A stretch of 64,000 bases of DNA. Origin: CAYREX01 sp964423505. Lineage in GTDB: Bacteria > Fermentibacterota > Fermentibacteria > Fermentibacterales > JCC-6. Below, in pieces: positions 9,701-17,523 of the stretch (position 1 is its first letter; each line of letters begins with the position of its first letter). The stretch spans positions 258,857 to 322,856 of the forward strand of contig CAYREX010000002.1 of the NCBI GenBank assembly GCA_964423505.1. The letters run 5' to 3'. The translations under genes were made by a program, and so were the position numbers. The notes below the pieces were generated by a model. The model saw only the letters and a list, made by a program, of their open reading frames with translations. It was not told where the DNA came from and searched no databases.

Positions 9701-9827
9701 CGAGAAGTACTCGGAGACCCAGCGTGGATACATCCGGGACATGGAGAGGCTCTTCGGGGAGCCGGCCCGGGGCTACCTGGTCTTCCTCAGGGCCTCCGCC
9801 TGGCGCGAGGTCGCCCCGCCCGGCTGA
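6750..9827 (+). CDS. addA: AddA-type UvrD/PcrA-like helicase-nuclease
   Basis: Superfamily 1A ATP-dependent helicase with a C-terminal nuclease, partner of AddB. Visible motifs: Walker A S-A-G-A-G-T-G-K-T near residues 26-34; motif Ia T-F-T-K-T-A-A; Walker B V-D-E-F-Q-D-T near residue 348; motif III D-D-K-Q-S-I-Y-G-W-R; motif V T-I-H-K-A-K-G-L-A-W; motif VI L-Y-V-A-L-T-R; and nuclease G-D-L-V-H-E plus D-Y-K-T-D near residue 967. The TTG at 6750 is chosen because it overlaps the addB stop as TTGA and puts the first conserved segment at the usual distance. An ATG at 6657 would lie deep inside addB. Confidence 0.92.
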   Translation: MSGAPKPLDERVREEVRGARDVNVSVSAGAGTGKTRLMVDRFVRLVRAGLPVDGLVVITFTKTAAAELRTRIRKALREESRESSECARALERFSMAWIGTIHAFAGRLLREFFHLTGTDPDFVQTESHHSPREVSRRWDEWLLRAGREELSRDWEALVRVPANVLREIALGLERLRWLTDRAMLGEPPETLLERFGREELADAERMLRQCRDETDGLYAGARAFVESVREVMRGMPEPDQESLAKPISTINLRSGKKASWESKQEAKKVFGRARKKYESVIAPALLAAPALDGCWRFCGALAEGMRSDWDADRSRLSFDDLLGIAADSLERGRALRELLGSRFGHVMVDEFQDTSAEQVRLLEAMLDDGGRLREGSLTVVADDKQSIYGWRRADIETYRAFEGRMEREGAMLRDITVNFRSTGRIVEFVNAFGRELFGGRTEEEEPFACDYRPIDPGPAASGGEPVQVIELSGLPEGLADAKGKAKLQAAWFADYVARGIERGDSPGDYALLLRSGTHMDRYVEALEGAGIDYFVEATRDFRRRLEVTDLRGLVRCLRDPSDERSWVQTLRSGFFGVADDDISLALASGCRTYACEPEGCPGPVRRANAVLRRLRESARSLPLRDFLPELLLGTALLPGLILSRHQVGRRLSNMEHLLEEVMTGSMESLDALLLELDDELAPSRTDEPSQRGGRGAVTISTIHKAKGLAWEHVVVPTHQGSTGGSRGHVLSHESGRRAALDLGYSLRTSGKKLTARTPHWSGICDTLKHRGVAEERRLLYVALTRPRQSLVLFTQPSGSSGTSAQSIAYRCAEAALAAAPSASVRAEVDWERLASASTGPGAAGRMTAGRASFAPPSFEVDPKVEGWQPEGAVVGDLVHETLSRLDWNAPGRWLDENGEALEELFGGHAGVVRELCLRFFRMDLPFAPSSSEVLGREYAYSTLDDSGRLQSRRIDLLLRTPGGLAVVDYKTDEADSPAAVDRLVEKYSETQRGYIRDMERLFGEPARGYLVFLRASAWREVAPPG

Positions 9828-9855
9828 CTCCTGTCTCCCGCCTGCCCCGGAGCGG

Positions 9856-10599
9856 CTACAGCGACGTGAGGGCCGTCGCGCCTCCCCATCCGCTGGTCAG
9901 GGCCTCGTAGGAGCCGTCCACCGGGTTGGTGACCCAGAGGGTACCCTCCCAGATGGTGTAGACCCGGCCGTCCGCCACGGCCATAAGCGAGACGCCTCCG
10001 TAGCCTCCGCCGAGGTTCTCGAAGTCGCCGGTATAGGGGTCCACCCAGTACAGGACGTCCTCCTGGACCACGTAGAGGTCCTCGCCGTCGCCGACCATGG
10101 CGGTGGTGCCTGCGTAGCTGTGGGGCAGATCCGTGTAGTCGCCGGTCTCCGGGTCGGTCCTGTAGAGGACGTCGTTCTGGAGCACCATCAGAGCCCCGCC
10201 GGCCCAGGCGAGGTGCGTGGTGCCATCGTAGTAGCCGGAGAGGCTCTCCCACGCGCCGTCGGCCGGGTCTGCCCGGTATATGCTGCCGCCCTGGGCCACG
10301 TAGACGTAGTCCGGTCCGGCGGTGATGGCCTGCGAGCCGTACCACGTGCTGGAGAGCGACTCCCAGGTGCCGTCGTAGGGGCTGGCCCAGTACAGGTTGT
10401 CGCCCTGTATGGCGTAGAGACCGCCCTGGCAGGCGGTGAGCAGCTCCGTGCCGCTCCAGGTCTCCGAGAGCGCCTCCCAGCTGCCGTCGGACGGGTCAAC
10501 CGAGTAGAGCGCGTCGCCGTCTATCGCGTAGAGCCATTCTGCTCCCGCTACCCCGGCCGTCGCGAGCACCGCTGCCAGAACCAGGTATGCCGTCCTCAT
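9856..10599 (-). CDS. Secreted six-repeat beta-propeller protein
   Basis: The 247-residue product has a signal peptide (M-R-T then a hydrophobic run ending A-G-A, cleavage near residue 20). The mature chain consists of six tandem repeats, five of exactly 38 residues and a last one of 35, with consensus L-Y-x-x-x-x-D-x-L-Y-x-x-D-P-x-D-G-x-W-E-x-L-S-x-x-W-x-G. The Y-x-x-D-P-x-x-G core is typical of PQQ/NHL/Kelch-like propeller blades, so a single six-bladed propeller with no other domain is predicted. It has no sorting domain or lipobox, so it is probably periplasmic or released. ATG 10599 follows a GGGAGGGG ribosome site. The ligand is unknown. Confidence 0.75.
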   Translation of the reverse strand: MRTAYLVLAAVLATAGVAGAEWLYAIDGDALYSVDPSDGSWEALSETWSGTELLTACQGGLYAIQGDNLYWASPYDGTWESLSSTWYGSQAITAGPDYVYVAQGGSIYRADPADGAWESLSGYYDGTTHLAWAGGALMVLQNDVLYRTDPETGDYTDLPHSYAGTTAMVGDGEDLYVVQEDVLYWVDPYTGDFENLGGGYGGVSLMAVADGRVYTIWEGTLWVTNPVDGSYEALTSGWGGATALTSL

Positions 10600-10645
10600 T
10601 CCAGTCCCCTCCCTTTCTCCGCCGGCGACTCCGGCGGTTACCTCG

Positions 10646-11896
10646 TCACAGGCCCAGGTGGCGGATGGCCTCTGCCACTCCGTCCTCCTCGGCCATGGAA
10701 ACGGCCACCGCACCTGCCCTCTCCCTCATTTCGACCGAGGTGAGGGCGTCCTCCATGGCCCTCGCCAGGGGTCGGGGCCGGAGCCCCGACCTCCCGAGCG
10801 GCCGGGATGACAGTCCTATTCTGTGCAGGTGCGGCCCCCAGAACAACTGGTCGACGCCGTACATGAGCGGAACCGATGGGACTCCGCAGGCAGCCGCCGT
10901 GTGCGTGGTGCCGGCCCCGCAGTGGTGGACGACGGCGGCGCACCTGGGGAAGACCCCCTCGTGAGGGGCCCTGGCGACGACGATGATGCCGTCGCCCCGG
11001 AAGTCCCGGGCCTCGCTCCTGTCGCACTGAACCGCAAGCCGGCAGCCGACCCTCCGCGACGCCTCGGCCAGAGTTCCGAGGAGCGCCGGGACGTCAGGGT
11101 CGAAGGCCATCATGCTGCCGGCGGTGAAGTACACCGGGGGCTTCCCGTCTTCCAGGAAGGAGTCCAGCTCCGGTGGCATGGGGAGGGCCCCCTCGACCGC
11201 CGGATGCCGGAAGCGTCCGGTCAGAATGTAGTCGGGCCAGTCCGGCGGCCTCTCCAGCAGGGAGGGGCTGACCTCCAGCATCAGGGGCGCGTCTCCTATC
11301 AGGACCTCCTCCAGTATCCAGCGGGCCTTCGGCAGCCCCGCCCTCTCCCGGAGGCCGTTGACGACAGGCGCGACCATGCGGTTGAAGAAGGGGGCGGCCA
11401 GCCTCCAGATGAGGCCGGTAAGCAGGGGGCCGAGGGGGGGGAGGCCGACCAGCGGTATGTGGCGGGAGGGGAGCACCGCCGGCGTCGTGAGTACCGCCGC
11501 CCTGGGGGTGCCGGTCAGCTCTGCGGCCACCGGAAGGGTCCAGGCGAACAGGTGTCCCACCACCATGTCGCTCTTCCGGCAGAGCTCCAGCGAGGCCTCC
11601 CACATGGCTTCCGTGGAAGGGCGGAGGAGCCTCTCCGTGACGAAGGAGAACTGCCTGATCGGGCTCCCCCGCATGGAGATGCGACCCAGCTCCGCCAGCT
11701 CCTCCTCCGAGGCTCCGAGACCAGCGGTCTGCACCAGTCCGACGCCGGAGCCCTCCAGCATGGGGGCGTAGTCCCTCTCCTCCATGCTGGTCACCACGGC
11801 GGTGACGTCGTGGCCGGCCTCGGACAGTCCCAGGGCGAGCGCGAGGAACGGCCGGACATCCCCCTCGCTCCCCCACGTCTGCACCCCGACCCGCAT
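10646..11896 (-). CDS. UGT-type glycosyltransferase (GT1/GT28, sterol/macrolide glucosyltransferase-like)
   Basis: GT-B fold glycosyltransferase of about 416 residues. The N-terminus R-V-G-V-Q-T-W-G-S-E-G-D-V-R-P-F is the acceptor-side signature of the UGT/MGT group. The C-terminal nucleotide-sugar motif appears as H-H-C-G-A-G-T-T-H near residue 325, followed by G-V-P-S-V-P-L and a D-Q segment. It probably transfers a sugar to a lipid or small hydrophobic acceptor. The start is ATG 11896 (a GTG lies one codon upstream); neither has a clear ribosome site. The start codon abuts the terminal repeat of the 11899-12014 element, so the element forms its 5' leader. Confidence 0.85.
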   Translation of the reverse strand: MRVGVQTWGSEGDVRPFLALALGLSEAGHDVTAVVTSMEERDYAPMLEGSGVGLVQTAGLGASEEELAELGRISMRGSPIRQFSFVTERLLRPSTEAMWEASLELCRKSDMVVGHLFAWTLPVAAELTGTPRAAVLTTPAVLPSRHIPLVGLPPLGPLLTGLIWRLAAPFFNRMVAPVVNGLRERAGLPKARWILEEVLIGDAPLMLEVSPSLLERPPDWPDYILTGRFRHPAVEGALPMPPELDSFLEDGKPPVYFTAGSMMAFDPDVPALLGTLAEASRRVGCRLAVQCDRSEARDFRGDGIIVVARAPHEGVFPRCAAVVHHCGAGTTHTAAACGVPSVPLMYGVDQLFWGPHLHRIGLSSRPLGRSGLRPRPLARAMEDALTSVEMRERAGAVAVSMAEEDGVAEAIRHLGL

Positions 11897-11898
11897 CA

Positions 11899-12014
11899 CG
11901 TACCGCTTACTACTTTAGTGTCCGAATCCAAAGTAAAGCTCCAAAACGCCCCGGAAACGGATAGCCGCTTGTTCGATCATTGCTCGATTTCATAATAAAG
12001 TCGTAAGCGGTACG
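11899..12014. repeat. Inverted-repeat-bounded intergenic element, copy 1
   Basis: A 116-bp AT-richer segment. Its first 12 bases (CGTACCGCTTAC) and last 12 (GTAAGCGGTACG) are perfect reverse complements, and similarity continues inward (ACTTTA). Read on the minus strand it carries GCTTTACTTTGGAT exactly 41 bases from the end. A second element at 25723-25837 shares the termini, that inner block and its spacing. No coding capacity is seen. A MITE-like element or a repeated regulatory/RNA structure are both possible. Confidence 0.7.
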
Positions 12015-12046
12015 AAGAAAGGGCGGGGGAGCAAGTCCCCCGCCCC
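12014..12046 (-). terminator. Rho-independent-like terminator of the C25 protease gene
   Basis: Ten-base perfect stem (12021-12030 with 12036-12045) and a five-base loop. On the minus strand it is followed by CTTTCTTC. It lies just after the protease stop and before the inverted-repeat element. Confidence 0.65.
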
Positions 12047-12070
12047 GTCTTCACGGTATCGGCCGTCCGG

Positions 12071-14020
12071 CTACTCTATCACCATCACCCTGGCGGTGGA
12101 CACCTGACCGGCCTGGTCGAGGTGCAGGAAGTAGACGCCCGGGGTCAGGCCGGCGGTGCTCCAGCTCACGCTGTGGCTGCCGGTGACGCTGCCCCTGAAG
12201 GGGGTGGAGACGAGCCGTCCGGTGACGTCGTAGACGTCGAGGGTGGCCGGGCCGTCGCCGGTTATGGTGACCATTGCGCTGGCCCTGACCGGGTTGGGGA
12301 CGGATATGGCGGAGGAGGGCCGTACGACGTCGCCGCTCTGGTCCTCGATTCCTGTGACGCCCCAGACGGCCATCTGGACCGACGGGTCGCCCATGAGGTT
12401 GTAGCCCTCCCAGTAGTACTGGGAGCGGCCTCCGCCGCTGTAGTACTCGTAGACCGCGAGCAGCCCGCCGTTGCAGAAGCCCTTGGCCCAGTGCACGCCG
12501 TCGTCCAGGAACCACTCCATCTCGGCGCGCTCCTGGATGTCGTCCTCGTCCCAGTAGGTTGACGGGACCGACCCGAAGAACCAGAGGCCGCCCCTGCCGG
12601 GGGTCCTGGTCCAGGTCTCGCACCAGGCGGTGGTCACGTCGTTGTAGGCGCCGGTGAGGCAGGAGTGGGAGAAGACGCCCGGGAGCATGTCCGAGTTGGT
12701 CAGCTGGTTGAAGTCGCTCTGGCCGAAGGACATGTCGCCCCAGCTGGTCTGACTGCCGTGACCGGAGAAGGTGAGCATCGAGGCGCCCGAGTTGAGGCTG
12801 GCTATGACGTCGGAGGCGTTGCCGCCCGAGTTGGGGTAGACCTTGTCGTAGGTGTAGCCCATGGGCGCGAAGAAGTTGTCGATGCAGTAGTTGTGCGTGC
12901 CCTCGGAGATGTCGTAGTTGTCGTTGCTGGCTATCCAGCAGGTGTTCTGGACCCAGGGCGTGGATCCGGAGACGTTCTCCTCGTAGTTGATGACCCTGTC
13001 GCCCATCATGACGGCCTGTCCCGTCTCCTGGACGGAGAACCGCCCGAGGAAGGCATCGGGGAAGTAGCCGCCGTCATCGAGGCAGGCGAAGTAGAGGTCG
13101 GTGCCGCTGCACTGGGTGGCATCGAACTCCGTGAGGTACTCGACGTCGCCCACCAGCAGTACGTACTGCGGAGGGTTGGGCCAGGTCTCGATGGCGTCAC
13201 GGATGTAGGCCTGGATATCGGTGTCCTGAGTTCCGGTGACGCTCAGGTCGACCATGGTCACGTCGAAGCCGATGCTCTCCTTCCAGGCGACGAAGTCGTC
13301 CATCCCGGTGGTCACGAAGTCCTCGTGGCCGATGATGAGGTAGGGTGCCGGGGGCGTGTCGCAGCCCTGCTCGTAGATGCCGTAGTTCTCGACCATGCCG
13401 GAGAGCATGCGCTCGAAGGGGGGAGCGTACATTCGCTCCGCCCGCTGATACGTCCTGGCCAGGTCGCCGCCGACGAAGTCGAGCTCGATGGTGGCCTCGG
13501 CGAGAAGGTCGCAGGTGCCGGAGGCGGCGCTCCAGCGGAGCGGCATGACCTCGACGAGGGCGAGGTTCCTGCCCCGCATCTCGCCCGCATAGGTGACCCT
13601 TACCCAGTTGTGGGGGTATGCGACGCCAGTCTCGTATACCTCGTCGTTCATCTCCATGATGAAGCTGTCGCGAGGCTGGCTCTTCGGTGCGGACTCGATG
13701 CCCGGCTGGATGGGCCATGCGGGTCCGCTTATCGACTCCACGGTCTCGTCGCTGATGCTTACCTGCACCTCGGCGCCGCAGGGGATCTCGAGCCACGCCC
13801 GGTAGACCGGGACCCTGGGCATCGAGAAGTCGGCCAGGTTCTCGGCGCCCTCCATCGAGGGGAGCACGTAGTACTCGCCCCTGATGCTGAGCGTCTTGAA
13901 CTCCGGCTGTGGTGCGCTGAGCTCGAGGACTGCGCCCTCCGGCGCGGTCTCGGTCAGCGTAAGGCCGCTGGCAAGCGCACAGCCTGCGATGGCCAGGAGG
14001 GGGATAGCGAGCCTCTTCAC
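12071..14020 (-). CDS. Gingipain-like C25 cysteine protease with type IX sorting domain
   Basis: Secreted protease of about 649 residues. A signal peptide (K-R-L-A-I-P then a hydrophobic stretch) leads to an N-terminal prodomain of roughly 200 residues. The caspase-like C25 catalytic domain has His421 in F-S-G-H-G-S and Cys454 in F-S-H-S-C-L-T-G, and ends with N-L-M-G-D-P. The last ~75 residues form a FlgD-like/type IX C-terminal sorting domain (V-P-N-P-V, V-Y-D-V-T-G-R-L, L-T-P-G-V-Y-F-L). The GTG at 14020 is chosen over an upstream ATG because AAAGGAG sits 7 bases before it. The protein is likely exported to the surface and has its own terminator. Confidence 0.88.
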   Translation of the reverse strand: MKRLAIPLLAIAGCALASGLTLTETAPEGAVLELSAPQPEFKTLSIRGEYYVLPSMEGAENLADFSMPRVPVYRAWLEIPCGAEVQVSISDETVESISGPAWPIQPGIESAPKSQPRDSFIMEMNDEVYETGVAYPHNWVRVTYAGEMRGRNLALVEVMPLRWSAASGTCDLLAEATIELDFVGGDLARTYQRAERMYAPPFERMLSGMVENYGIYEQGCDTPPAPYLIIGHEDFVTTGMDDFVAWKESIGFDVTMVDLSVTGTQDTDIQAYIRDAIETWPNPPQYVLLVGDVEYLTEFDATQCSGTDLYFACLDDGGYFPDAFLGRFSVQETGQAVMMGDRVINYEENVSGSTPWVQNTCWIASNDNYDISEGTHNYCIDNFFAPMGYTYDKVYPNSGGNASDVIASLNSGASMLTFSGHGSQTSWGDMSFGQSDFNQLTNSDMLPGVFSHSCLTGAYNDVTTAWCETWTRTPGRGGLWFFGSVPSTYWDEDDIQERAEMEWFLDDGVHWAKGFCNGGLLAVYEYYSGGGRSQYYWEGYNLMGDPSVQMAVWGVTGIEDQSGDVVRPSSAISVPNPVRASAMVTITGDGPATLDVYDVTGRLVSTPFRGSVTGSHSVSWSTAGLTPGVYFLHLDQAGQVSTARVMVIE

Positions 14021-14211
14021 TTTAGCTCCTTTCGGCAGGGAGGGGGGATATTGATGCAATCACGTATATCATCGCGTATGTTCGCGCACGGATAGGTAAG
14101 ATACGCCGGATGGGCCTGCCGGTAAAGACAGGACCCTGCAGGCGCATACCCACCTGTCCTGCATCTGAGCTAACCGTGGGCTTCCACAATGGTTCCCGGA
14201 GGGAGCGCTGC

Positions 14212-14556
14212 ATGGCCGTCGTCAGGAGAGCTTCGGACAGGAGGCTGCGGAGGTGCGAGGCACCCGGCTGGAGGGGCGGCAGGCAGGCCGTGCTGGCCGG
14301 TCAGGCGCAGGGCATCGACGGCTTCACGGTGCGCATGGTCACCCTAGGGCCGGAGGGCACCACGCCCAGGCGCGGTATGTCCGGAGAGCGGGTTCTGCTT
14401 GTCCTCTCCGGGGAGGTGATCCTCATGGACGGCGACGGAGCGACGAGCATCCTCTCCAGCGGCGACGCGGCCCTGCTCTCCCCCGGGGAGAGGCACCATG
14501 TGGCCGCAGCGTCCGAGGGGGGCGCCGCCCTCCTCTCGGTGGAGGGGCAGCGATGA
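14212..14556 (+). CDS. Cupin-domain protein
   Basis: Small (114-residue) single-cupin protein. The L-V-L-S-G-E-V-I-L, S-G-D-A-A-L-L-S-P-G-E-R-H-H stretch is the second cupin motif with its metal-site His pair. The first motif is less clear (G-T-T-P-R-R-G-M-S-G-E-R), lacking the usual H-x-H. It may bind a small ligand or metal with a weakened site. The ATG at 14212 has GGAGGG 8 bases upstream; longer in-frame starts lack this. It is divergent from the C25 protease across about 190 bases that hold no other clear feature, and convergent with metH. Confidence 0.7.
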   Translation: MAVVRRASDRRLRRCEAPGWRGGRQAVLAGQAQGIDGFTVRMVTLGPEGTTPRRGMSGERVLLVLSGEVILMDGDGATSILSSGDAALLSPGERHHVAAASEGGAALLSVEGQR

Positions 14557-14581
14557 CCGGGGACCGTCTGGCCGCCTGCGG

Positions 14582-16924
14582 TCAGCCTTCCCCGGCCGTC
14601 AGCCTCCTGGCCTCGTCCACCGCCCCGGGGGCGTCGGCGGCGTAGCCGGAGGCCCCGATGGCCTCGGCGTACTCCCTGCCCACCACCGCGCCTCCGACAA
14701 GAACCGGGACTCCGGGCAGCTCCTCAGAGACCAGGCCTATCACCTTCTCCATCTCCGGTGCGGTGGTGCTCATAAGAGCGGAGAGGGCGATGAGGTCGGC
14801 CCTCTCCTCCCGTGCCGAGGAGACTATCAGCTCGGCAGCCGCATCGGTGCCCAGGTCGATGACCTCGAAACCTGCGTTGCGGAGGAAGAGACCCACGAGA
14901 TCCTTTCCTATGCTGTGCACGTCGCCCCGGACGGTGGCCAGCACGACCCTCCCCGTCCTGGGCCTGTCGCTCTCCTTCAGGTGTGGGGTAACCTCCCCCA
15001 TGAGGTCCGACGCCGCCTCCGCAGCGGCTATGAGATGCGGCAGGAAGAGCTTCCTCTCCGAGTAGAGCCTGCCCACCTCCGACATCGCGGCTGCGAGTCC
15101 CCTCTCCAGTATCTCGCCGGCGGCTTCCCCCGACTCCAGGAGCTCCCTTGCCGCCGACGAGACGCCCCTCCTGTCTCCCGTGATGAGCCTGCGGCGGAGT
15201 ATCTCCCAGAAGTCCGGGTCCTCCCCGTGAGGGACGAGGTCCGGCGAGGGCATCTCCACCGGATCCAGACCGCCGGTGAGGACGAGAGCCCCCTTCCATG
15301 CGCCAAGGACCACCGGGTCCAGCACGTCCATGATGGCCAGGTCCAGGCCGGCCGCCACAAGCGTCGACAGGAGCGCCGCGTTGACGACGGACCTCTCTGG
15401 CAGCCCGTGGGAGACGTTGGAGATGCCGGCGATCGTCAGCAGCCCCCTCTCCTTCAGCATCGCGTGGGTGCGGATGGTGACCCCTGCGTCCCCGCCGGAG
15501 CCGACCGGCGTCACGACCGGGTCCGCCACTATCCTTCCGGCTGGCAGCCCCATCTCCCCGAGCGTGCGGATGCCCCGCTCCAGCTTCGCGACCCTCTCCT
15601 CCGGCGTCTCCCCCGGACCCTCGGCGTCCAGCGGGAGCAGGACGGCGTAGCCGCCGTGTCTGAGGAGCACAGGCACCAGCCGCTCCATCACCTCCGGCTC
15701 GCAGGTGAGCGAGTTCAGCAGGGCTATGCCGGCCAGCGACTCGAAGGCCTCCCGGACCAGGCCGGGGGAGGAGAGGTCGACGGAGAGCGGGGGGCCCATG
15801 GCGAGCCTGGAGAAGACCTCCGACACGAAGCCTTCGGGGAGCATCCTCTCGAGGCCCAGGTTCACGTCTATGACGTCCGCCCGCCCCTGGGCCCTGGCAA
15901 GCGAGGTGACCGCCATGAAGTCGCCGGCGCGGAGCGATGCCCGCAGCCTCCTCCTGCCGGTGGGGTTTATGGACTCTCCCACGGCAAGGGTGCGGCGGCC
16001 GAGGGGGACTATCCTGTCCATGGAGGTCAACGCCCGGAGCTCCTCCCGCTCCACCTCCTCGGCCGGCCTGCGGCCGACGGTCCGGACCATCGCCTCGACG
16101 TGTGCGGGGGTTGTACCGCAGCACCCGCCAAGCACGGAGGCGCCGGCCCAAGCCATGTCCTCCGCCCACCCGGCCATCCTCTCCGGGGAGAGCTCGTAGC
16201 GACCACCTGTCGGAAGGCCGGCGTTCGGCTCCACGACTACCGGCCTGCCGGAGAACCGGACCAGCTGCTGGGTCACGGGGAGCATTGCCTCCGGGCCGGT
16301 ACCGCAGTTGGTCCCGACCGCGTCGACGGGAAGCTGCCCCGCCAGGAGGGCCAGGGCGGTCGGAGAGCAGCCGGTCAGCGAGACGCCGCCCCTCTCGAAG
16401 GACATCTGGGCCGATACGAAGGCGTCCGGCACCGCGTCGCGCACCGCCAGGACGGCGGCCTTGAGCTCCCCGGGGTCCGAGAATGTCTCCAGGAAGAACG
16501 CCTCGATGCCCTCTCCTGCAAGCGCCTCCGCCTGCGCCGAGAACATCCGGTATGCCGAGGCCCAGTCCAGCTCTCCCGAGGGCCTCATGAGGAGGCCGGT
16601 CGGGCCCATGCTGGCGGCAACTACCGCCCGGTCACCCACCTCCTCCAGGGCTATGCGGGCCAGGGCGGAGCAGGCCTCCGCCGCCCGGCGGTCGCTGCCG
16701 AGCTTCGCCGCAGTGCCGCCGAAGGTGCAGGTCAGCACCACGTCCGCCCCGGCCTCGACGTACTCCCGGTGCATTCTGCGCACCAGGCCTCCGTGGCCCA
16801 GCGCCCACTTCTCGGTGGGTACGCCCGGCGGCATGCCCCACTCCATAAGGAGGGTGCCGCAACCGCCGTCCAGGAAGACGACCCGCTCGGAGAGCAGCCT
16901 TCTCAGCCCGTTCGCGGAAGCCAT
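14582..16924 (-). CDS. metH: Cobalamin-dependent methionine synthase core (lacks reactivation domain)
   Basis: Transfers a methyl group from methyltetrahydrofolate to homocysteine through cobalamin. Domains in order: homocysteine methyltransferase (zinc ligands Cys207 in T-N-C-G-T-G-P and Cys268/Cys269 in G-G-C-C-G-T-T); pterin-binding domain from about residue 310 (G-E-S-I-N-P-T-G, D-V-N-L-G); helical cap; and cobalamin domain with D-V-H-S-I-G-K-D near residue 667. At 780 residues it ends after the B12 domain, so the AdoMet-binding reactivation domain found in E. coli MetH is missing. The gene directly upstream supplies a stand-alone version, and the two overlap by 22 bases. ATG 16924. Confidence 0.93.
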   Translation of the reverse strand: MASANGLRRLLSERVVFLDGGCGTLLMEWGMPPGVPTEKWALGHGGLVRRMHREYVEAGADVVLTCTFGGTAAKLGSDRRAAEACSALARIALEEVGDRAVVAASMGPTGLLMRPSGELDWASAYRMFSAQAEALAGEGIEAFFLETFSDPGELKAAVLAVRDAVPDAFVSAQMSFERGGVSLTGCSPTALALLAGQLPVDAVGTNCGTGPEAMLPVTQQLVRFSGRPVVVEPNAGLPTGGRYELSPERMAGWAEDMAWAGASVLGGCCGTTPAHVEAMVRTVGRRPAEEVEREELRALTSMDRIVPLGRRTLAVGESINPTGRRRLRASLRAGDFMAVTSLARAQGRADVIDVNLGLERMLPEGFVSEVFSRLAMGPPLSVDLSSPGLVREAFESLAGIALLNSLTCEPEVMERLVPVLLRHGGYAVLLPLDAEGPGETPEERVAKLERGIRTLGEMGLPAGRIVADPVVTPVGSGGDAGVTIRTHAMLKERGLLTIAGISNVSHGLPERSVVNAALLSTLVAAGLDLAIMDVLDPVVLGAWKGALVLTGGLDPVEMPSPDLVPHGEDPDFWEILRRRLITGDRRGVSSAARELLESGEAAGEILERGLAAAMSEVGRLYSERKLFLPHLIAAAEAASDLMGEVTPHLKESDRPRTGRVVLATVRGDVHSIGKDLVGLFLRNAGFEVIDLGTDAAAELIVSSAREERADLIALSALMSTTAPEMEKVIGLVSEELPGVPVLVGGAVVGREYAEAIGASGYAADAPGAVDEARRLTAGEG

Positions 16925-17523
16925 GCCGTCACCCCCGTGGTGCTCTTGACCGGTTCCATCATGAACGAGCCGGGGAGCAGTGAGACGCCGGTCCCGTCTC
17001 CCCCCAGCAGATCGATTATGGTGGCCTGAGCCGACAGGTCCAGGTCGCCGTACCCGGGCGCGATGCTGACCCCGGGCACGAGGCCGGCCACCCCGGCCGC
17101 GAGCGCCCTCCTGGTCTCCCGGGCCAGGTTCTCCACCATCACCGAGGCGGCGGAGTCGAGCAGGAAGGCGTCCAGCTCCTCGCCGGAGCCGGCCAGCTCC
17201 GATACCACCCGCTCCGGGGCGGGCCCCAGGGTCGCCAGGTGTACCGAGAGCCGCACGGCGCCCTGCAGGCGCCTTCCCAGGCCGCTGCCGCGGAGCACGG
17301 AGCCGGCGGTCCGGACAGCATCCTCGTCGATGCGCTCCACATCGGACAGCCTTGCCCTCCCGACCGGTGCGGCCAGGTCCAGCAGAGCCGATATCGCCCT
17401 CTCCACGCGCTCCTCCAGGCCCTCCGCCCGTTGGGGCGGACAGCCGCTCCTGGCGAGCACCTGCCGGCTCCCCGGTGCGACGAGATGCGGCTCGGGACTT
17501 ATCAGCCTGACAGCCGGGTCCAT
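16903..17523 (-). CDS. Stand-alone methionine synthase reactivation-domain protein
   Basis: Protein of 206 residues resembling the C-terminal activation domain of MetH, which binds AdoMet and reductively remethylates inactive cob(II)alamin. The recognisable block is S-I-A-P-G-Y-G-D-L-D-L-S near residue 150, then G-V-S-L-L-P-G-S-F-M-M-E-P-V-K-S-T-T-G-V near the end. Its gene overlaps metH by 22 bases downstream and the methyltransferase-MTHFR gene by 22 bases upstream, so the three are translated together. Split MetH systems of this kind are known, for example in Thermotoga. Confidence is high for the family and good for the role. Confidence 0.85.
   Translation of the reverse strand: MDPAVRLISPEPHLVAPGSRQVLARSGCPPQRAEGLEERVERAISALLDLAAPVGRARLSDVERIDEDAVRTAGSVLRGSGLGRRLQGAVRLSVHLATLGPAPERVVSELAGSGEELDAFLLDSAASVMVENLARETRRALAAGVAGLVPGVSIAPGYGDLDLSAQATIIDLLGGDGTGVSLLPGSFMMEPVKSTTGVTAWLPRTG

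Noticed and set aside
14021..14211. Cobalamin riboswitch or strong promoter in the divergent gap near metH
   Set aside because: No B12-box-like sequence; the metH operon starts far upstream at 19328 or beyond, and the gap shows only weak hexamers.
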